A stretch of 64,000 bases of DNA from Kribbella kalugense (GTDB lineage Bacteria > Actinomycetota > Actinomycetes > Propionibacteriales > Kribbellaceae), in assembly GCF_004365875.1 (NCBI RefSeq), contig NZ_SODF01000002.1:2234971-2298970 (forward strand). Reading direction: 5' to 3'. Made by a program: the position numbers and the translations under genes. The notes under the pieces are model-generated. The model was given only the letters and a program-made list of their open reading frames with translations. It made no database searches and was not told the origin of the DNA. How positions within the stretch are numbered: position 1 is the stretch's first letter; each line of letters begins with the position of its first letter. Shown here in pieces: positions 60,060 through 64,000 of the stretch.

Positions 60060-60213
60060 AGCCGAACCCAACCCGGACAGGGGCGCGGCGAGCTGGATCG
60101 TTTGAGGGGTCAACCCCTGAGATGGCCCTGCGGATTACCGCCGCTCGGCTGTGCCGGGCGGGGATCGGGGAGTCGTGAATCGCCGACTGGGTCCGCGCAG
60201 GAGTTCTGCCGGA

Positions 60214-60261
60214 GTGTGGGGAGGATCTTGTGCCGTTCTGGGCACAAGATCCTCCCCACAC
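60214..60261. terminator. Perfect 21-bp hairpin between convergent genes
   Basis: Arms 60214-60234 and 60241-60261 are exactly complementary with a 6-nt loop. The structure lies in a 222-bp gap between the response regulator and the convergent carbonic anhydrase gene, which otherwise shows nothing recognisable. It can act as a bidirectional terminator, though the stem is not GC-only and no T-tract follows. Confidence 0.65.
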
Positions 60262-60281
60262 CGGGCTGGTTCGGGGGCGCG

Positions 60282-60806
60282 CTAGTCCTCGACTAGTTCG
60301 ACGGTGGTGGCGTGGCGTTCTGCCAAGGCGTGGTAGACGGTGGCGTTGTGGTCTACGAAGAGTTTGGCGGTGCCTTCTAGCGGGATGATCTTCTTGGCGG
60401 GGCTGCCCATTGCGACCGATTCCGGTGGGATGACTGCGCCTGGGGTCACGGTGGAGCCGGCGGCGACCAGGGAGCGCTTGCCGACGATCGCGCCGTCGAG
60501 GACGATGGCGCCGTTGCCGACCAGGGCTTGTTCGCCGATTGTGCAGTCGTGGACCAGGCACTGGTGGCCGACTGTCGCGTTCGGGCCGATCTCGCAGCCG
60601 TTGTGGCCGACGTGGATCACGGTGTTGTCCTGGATGTTCGCGCCGGCGCGGATCGTGATCGTACCCAGGTCGGCCCGGATCACCGCGCCGTACCAGATCG
60701 AGACGCCGGCCTCCACGACGACGTCGCCGACCAGCGTCGCGGTCGGCGCGATCCATGCGTCCGGGTGGACGGTCGGCCGCTTACCTTCGAACGAGTACAA
60801 GGGCAT
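60282..60806 (-). CDS. Gamma-type carbonic anhydrase-like hexapeptide protein
   Basis: A 174-residue left-handed beta-helix protein. Hexapeptide repeats run from IAPTATLVGDVVVEAGVSIW to the C-terminal helix. The three zinc histidines are placed as in gamma carbonic anhydrases (NTVIHVG, then GHQCLVH). YGAVIRAD and IGEQALVGNGAIVLDGA are typical of the family, which includes active enzymes and inactive carnitine/acyltransferase relatives such as PaaY and CaiE. ATG at 60806 has AAGGTG 6 nt upstream. Confidence 0.88.
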   Translation of the reverse strand: MPLYSFEGKRPTVHPDAWIAPTATLVGDVVVEAGVSIWYGAVIRADLGTITIRAGANIQDNTVIHVGHNGCEIGPNATVGHQCLVHDCTIGEQALVGNGAIVLDGAIVGKRSLVAAGSTVTPGAVIPPESVAMGSPAKKIIPLEGTAKLFVDHNATVYHALAERHATTVELVED

Positions 60807-60838
60807 ACGTCGCACCTTATGCCGCGTAGGTTGTGCGG

Positions 60839-62011
60839 ATGCTCAAACCGGTCGTCGGATTCGCAGCGTTCGGTCTGTTCTGGGGTGCGTGGGGCGCGAT
60901 CCTGCCCGCGGTCCGGAGCGGCGCCGGAGTTACCGACGGCGAACTCGGCGTCGCGCTCCTGATGGTCGGAGTCGGGGCGCTGATCTCCATGCGGTTCACC
61001 GGTCATCTCATCGATCGGTACGGCGGTGCTGTGCTGCCTGTGGTCACGGTCCTGTTCGGGATCTGCGGCGTACTGCCCGCCCTCGCCAACTCGGCCGTCA
61101 CGCTGAGCGCGGCGTTGTTGTTGCTCGGAGCAACATCTGGCGCGACGGACGTGGCGATCAACGCGACCGGCTCGCACGCGGAAGCAGCCGCCGGTCGACC
61201 GGTGCTGAACCTTGCCCACGGACTGTTCTCGGTCGCGGTCGTGGTGGCCAGCCTGAGTACGGCGGGACTCCGAGCCGCCGGCGTCGATGCGCTGCCGGTG
61301 CTCGGCGGGACCGGGTTCGTGATCGTGCTCGCGGCGGTCATCGCCCTACGGCCGGACGGCTCACACCCGGTGATCGCTCCAGAAAGCGACGGTCCGGCAA
61401 GCGACAGGCCGGCGAAGCGGCGGTTGGAGCCGACGTTGATCGTCTTCGGCGGACTCTGCGCGCTCGCGTATCTGGTCGAGAACGCCTGGCAGAGCTGGGG
61501 CGCGGTCCACCTAGACACCTCGCTGCACGCCGCCGCGGGCCTCGCCTCCAGCGCCCCGGCCGTCTTCGCCGCCGCAGCTGCCGCCGGCCGCTTCTCCGGC
61601 AACGGCCTGCTCAAGCGGGTCCGCCCTGTGCGTCTCCTAGTCGCCGGAGGCGCGATCGCGGCGGTCGGCTCACTCTGCGCGGCCCTCGCGACCAACCCAT
61701 GGGTCGCGCTGGCCGGGATCGCCGTCGCCGGCCTCGGTACGTCGGTCTGCGCGCCGACGATCATCGGGATGGCCGGCGCGTGGGCCGGACCGGAGCGGCG
61801 GGCGGGAGCCATCTCGGTCGTCACCACGATCGCCTACCTCGGATTCCTGGTCGGTCCGGCGGCTGTCGGCGCGGTGTCGTCTGTCTGGTCGCTGTCGATC
61901 GCGCTGGCCGGAGTCGCCGTGATCGCAAGCGTTGTCGCGGGCCTCGCCCCAGTGGCCGGCCGCGTCGCAGACGGTCGCGCGGCCCTTCGACGTACGGCGA
62001 AAGGGATTTGA
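60839..62011 (+). CDS. MFS transporter
   Basis: A 390-residue major facilitator with twelve predicted helices. FGLFWGAWGAILPAVRSGAG lies in the first helix region, TGHLIDRYGG is a loop 2-3 motif and GATSGATDVAINATGSHAEA in helix 4 matches YbjJ-like MFS proteins. A central loop rich in Ser/Asp separates the halves. The substrate is unknown. ATG at 60839 is chosen over the GTG at 60833. It is divergent from the carbonic anhydrase gene with a 32-bp gap, and no clear operator is visible. Confidence 0.82.
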   Translation: MLKPVVGFAAFGLFWGAWGAILPAVRSGAGVTDGELGVALLMVGVGALISMRFTGHLIDRYGGAVLPVVTVLFGICGVLPALANSAVTLSAALLLLGATSGATDVAINATGSHAEAAAGRPVLNLAHGLFSVAVVVASLSTAGLRAAGVDALPVLGGTGFVIVLAAVIALRPDGSHPVIAPESDGPASDRPAKRRLEPTLIVFGGLCALAYLVENAWQSWGAVHLDTSLHAAAGLASSAPAVFAAAAAAGRFSGNGLLKRVRPVRLLVAGGAIAAVGSLCAALATNPWVALAGIAVAGLGTSVCAPTIIGMAGAWAGPERRAGAISVVTTIAYLGFLVGPAAVGAVSSVWSLSIALAGVAVIASVVAGLAPVAGRVADGRAALRRTAKGI

Positions 62012-62061
62012 AAGGACCGGTTGCGAGGCTACGGTGACAAGCACAGCGAGGAGGGTGTGGC

Positions 62062-62424
62062 ATGACGGAGATCGCGAAATCTGGGGCCGCGGTGATCAGC
62101 CGGGCCGATGGGCGGGACGACGGCGAGGAGTGGACCGAGAACTACACCGAGCTGCCGGGTGGGGCCGGTGTCTCGTTGATTCTCGAGGCGACCACACAGG
62201 AGGGTGTCGGGCCGCGGTTGCACAAGCATCCGTACGCCGAGACGTTCATCATCCGGCGTGGTTCGGCGACGTTCACCGTCGACACCGAGGAGATCGTCGG
62301 CAAGGCCGGCCAGATCCTGGTCGTTCCGGCGGACACGCCGCACAAGTTCCGCACCGGGCCGGGCGGCTACGAAGCGGTGCACATCCACGCCAACCCGACG
62401 TTCGAAACCATCTGGCTCGAGTAG
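62062..62424 (+). CDS. Small cupin-domain protein
   Basis: A 120-residue single cupin. The first cupin motif is LHKHPYAETFIIRRGSATF (His, His, Glu metal ligands) and the second is GQILVVPADTPHKFRTG (final His). It binds a metal and could act as a dioxygenase, isomerase or sensor; the sequence does not say. GGAGG lies 8 nt before the ATG at 62062. Its TAG directly abuts the stop of the convergent TetR gene. Confidence 0.85.
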   Translation: MTEIAKSGAAVISRADGRDDGEEWTENYTELPGGAGVSLILEATTQEGVGPRLHKHPYAETFIIRRGSATFTVDTEEIVGKAGQILVVPADTPHKFRTGPGGYEAVHIHANPTFETIWLE

Positions 62425-62994
62425 TCAGTCAGACCTGAACGCGGCCAGCAAGGTCGCGGTGATGTACGGCGCAGCCTGGTCGGAGGTAATGCGGCCGGCG
62501 TGGATCTCGCTGGCGGCGCCGTGCATCACGTTGTGCATGACGCTGACCAGCCACGACGTCGGCAGGTCGGTCCGGAAGACCCCTTCGTCGCGGCCGCGTT
62601 CGAGCAGCCGCTCGACGCGCGCCATCGGATCGGCGTGCAGTTCGCGTACGCGCCCAGGCGGCAGCGAGTCCTGAGCCGCGAGCAGCAGCGCACGGTACTG
62701 GTCGACCAGCTGCCAGCTCGACTCGACCAACCTCCCCAACGCCTCCCGCGGATCGCCGGTCAGATCGACCTGCCCCAGCGTCTCCTCGCCGGTCGCGATC
62801 GCCTGCACGAACACGGCGTCGATCAGCTCGGCCCGCGACGGGAAGTGGCCGTAGAGCGTGACTCGCCCGACCCCGGCTGCCTTCGCGATGTCCGACGTAC
62901 TCGCGGCCGGATCGCGGCTCAGGCATTCGGCCGCCGCGGTCAGGATCGCCGCGATGTTCCGCTGCGCGTCCGCCCGCCTGGTGGTGACAGCCAT
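62425..62994 (-). CDS. TetR-family repressor of a DHA2 efflux pump
   Basis: A 189-residue regulator. HTH: AASTSDIAKAAGVGRVTLYG, then HFPSRAELIDAV (about residues 31-62); the helical C-terminal domain has the conserved LPTSWLVSVMHNVMHGA block. It is divergent from a DHA2-type efflux gene, and three operator-like repeats fill the gap, so it is very likely a local repressor of drug efflux. ATG at 62994. Confidence 0.9.
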   Translation of the reverse strand: MAVTTRRADAQRNIAAILTAAAECLSRDPAASTSDIAKAAGVGRVTLYGHFPSRAELIDAVFVQAIATGEETLGQVDLTGDPREALGRLVESSWQLVDQYRALLLAAQDSLPPGRVRELHADPMARVERLLERGRDEGVFRTDLPTSWLVSVMHNVMHGAASEIHAGRITSDQAAPYITATLLAAFRSD

Positions 62995-63008
62995 CCAGCC
63001 TCCTCATC

Positions 63009-63091
63009 TCGAACACACTGTACGAGTTCCTCTTGTCGAACACCAGTGTACGAGTTACCGTAGCGATCATAACCCGTACAGCTGTGTTCGA
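63009..63091. promoter_or_regulatory. Triple TetR operator
   Basis: Three related 20-21 bp sites: 63009-63028 and 63036-63056 in direct orientation and 63071-63091 inverted. Each starts TCGAACAC and ends TGTACGAGTT or a close variant, and is itself an imperfect palindrome (TCGAACA against TGTACGA). Confidence 0.85.
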
Positions 63092-63105
63092 CTTAAGGAT
63101 TGATG

Positions 63106-64000
63106 ATGGAAGAACCCGATCCCCGGCGGTGGCGGCTGCTGGGCCTGCTCGCCGTCGCGCAGTTCATGCTGATCCTCGACGTCACGGTGGTCGCGATCGC
63201 GCTGCCGAACATCGAGACCGACCTCCAGCTCGGGCGCGAGACACTGACCTGGGTGGTCAGCGCCTACACGCTGATGTTCGGCGGGCTGATGCTGCTCGGC
63301 GGTCGCGCCGCCGACCTGTTCGGCTCGCGTCGCGTCGTACTGACCGGCCTGATCGTGTTCACGCTGGCCTCGCTCATCACAGGTCTCGCCGGGAGTCCTG
63401 AGGTCCTGCTCGGCGGTCGTGTTGCCCAAGGCATCGGTGCCGCGATGCTGTCGCCGGCCGCGTTGTCTGTTGTCACGAGGACGTTCGACGGCGAGGAGCG
63501 CAACAAGGCACTCGGCATCTGGTCCGCGATGGGCGGTGGCGGCTCGGCGATCGGCGTACTGCTCGGCGGCCTGCTCACCGCCGGCCCCGGCTGGCAATGG
63601 GTCTTCTACATCAACCTGCCGATCGGCCTGATTGTGTTCACCCTCTTGATCCGGATGCTCCCGGCCGATCGACCGAGCGAGCAGTCGGGCCGTCTCGACG
63701 TACCGGGTGCGCTACTGGTCACGGCCGGCACGGGTACGGCGATCTACGCGCTGATCAACGCCGGCGACCGCGGCTGGCTCTCGGCCGCAACCCTCGGCAC
63801 CCTGGCCGGCGCAGTCGTTCTGTACGGCGCCTTCGCGTGGGTCCAGCGGACCGTCCGTTCACCGCTGATGGACCTCCGGATTCTCGCCCGCCGATCCGTT
63901 GCCGCAGGCACTTTCATGCTGCTGGTAGCGACCGCGCTGATGATCTCGATGTTCTTCCTCGGCTCGTTCTACCTGCAGCACTTCAAGCAGTACGGCGCAC
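63106..64000 (+). CDS. MFS efflux transporter, DHA2/EmrB-QacA type, 3' end outside window
   Basis: The frame is open to the window end (298 codons seen). It begins EEPDPRRWRLLGLLAVAQF, then MLILDVTVVAIALPNIE, the DHA2 first-helix motif, followed by GGRAADLFGSRRVVL (motif A) and QGIGAAMLSPAALSVV (motif B). About nine helices are present before the cut. The neighbouring TetR gene and triple operator make it an inducible efflux pump. AAGGA lies 6 nt before the ATG at 63106; ATG at 63103 is the alternative. Confidence 0.92.
   Translation, partial: MEEPDPRRWRLLGLLAVAQFMLILDVTVVAIALPNIETDLQLGRETLTWVVSAYTLMFGGLMLLGGRAADLFGSRRVVLTGLIVFTLASLITGLAGSPEVLLGGRVAQGIGAAMLSPAALSVVTRTFDGEERNKALGIWSAMGGGGSAIGVLLGGLLTAGPGWQWVFYINLPIGLIVFTLLIRMLPADRPSEQSGRLDVPGALLVTAGTGTAIYALINAGDRGWLSAATLGTLAGAVVLYGAFAWVQRTVRSPLMDLRILARRSVAAGTFMLLVATALMISMFFLGSFYLQHFKQYGA

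Overview
The window is one continuous stretch of very GC-rich chromosome with dense genes on both strands, frequent GTG starts, many 1-8 nt gene overlaps, several apparently leaderless genes and a large share of secreted hydrolases. These traits point to a soil actinobacterium. The mix of streptogrisin-type proteases, snapalysin, an aglEFG-type sugar importer without its own ATPase, msiK, and many TetR, LacI and MarR pairs suggests a Kribbella-like member of the Propionibacteriales. That placement is inference from gene content, not a database match. No rRNA, tRNA, CRISPR array, prophage or replication origin was seen.

Layout. 1-9 kb: the 3' part of a DUF2207 membrane protein, a secreted C39 peptidase, a GNAT acetyltransferase and a secreted GH25 lysozyme; cysS-rlmB; two tandem streptogrisin-like serine proteases. 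9-13 kb: TetR facing an acyl-CoA dehydrogenase/SDR/Nudix run, then a galactonate dehydratase. 13-15.6 kb: a Phd/PIN toxin-antitoxin pair beside a truncated gene, and a DUF4032 protein. 15.7-22.6 kb: a LacI regulator, a 166-bp MITE-like element, and a binding protein/two permeases/GH13 alpha-glucosidase operon, followed by a membrane gene split into two frames. 22.6-26.6 kb: a copper operon (csoR, copZ, a secreted uncharacterised protein, copA) with three CsoR-type sites. 26.9-29.4 kb: an NTF2-like protein and an ABC exporter. 29.4-35.4 kb: YfhO-like protein facing a CsbB/GtrB-like glycosyltransferase; msiK; a second LacI regulator broken by a frameshift. 35.4-40.9 kb: SDR/TetR pair, snapalysin, SoxR, and a DEAD-box helicase with a long leader. 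40.9-48.4 kb: a SelA-like PLP enzyme, a large secreted penicillin-acylase-type protein with a C-terminal discoidin domain, a YbjQ-like protein, GH1 beta-glucosidase and MFS transporter. 48.4-51.5 kb: DHA2 efflux pump and Old Yellow Enzyme facing MarR. 51.5-64 kb: an AlkX/YcaQ-type glycosylase, VC0807-like/TetR pair, a TctCBA tricarboxylate transporter facing a DcuSR/CitAB-like two-component system, a gamma carbonic anhydrase, MFS and cupin genes, and a TetR/DHA2 efflux pair cut by the window end.

How the parts fit. The sugar operon has no ATPase, and the single MsiK-type ATPase at 33-34 kb is its obvious partner. The two LacI loci carry inverted repeats of the same GCAA-N4-TTGC design, which links them. 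The copper genes form one regulated unit of sensor, chaperone and pump. The Tct transporter and its facing two-component system look like a ligand-inducible uptake module. Most other regulators sit divergently from the gene they probably control, with a palindrome between them.

The least explained items are the MITE-like element that lands on the LacI stop codon, the two single-base frame breaks (LacI at 34.45 kb, membrane gene at 22.3 kb), the truncated gene beside the toxin-antitoxin pair, the long DEAD-helicase leader, a perfect 21-bp hairpin at 60.2 kb, and a CsbB-YfhO-like cell-surface glycosylation pair in an organism not expected to make classical lipoteichoic acid.
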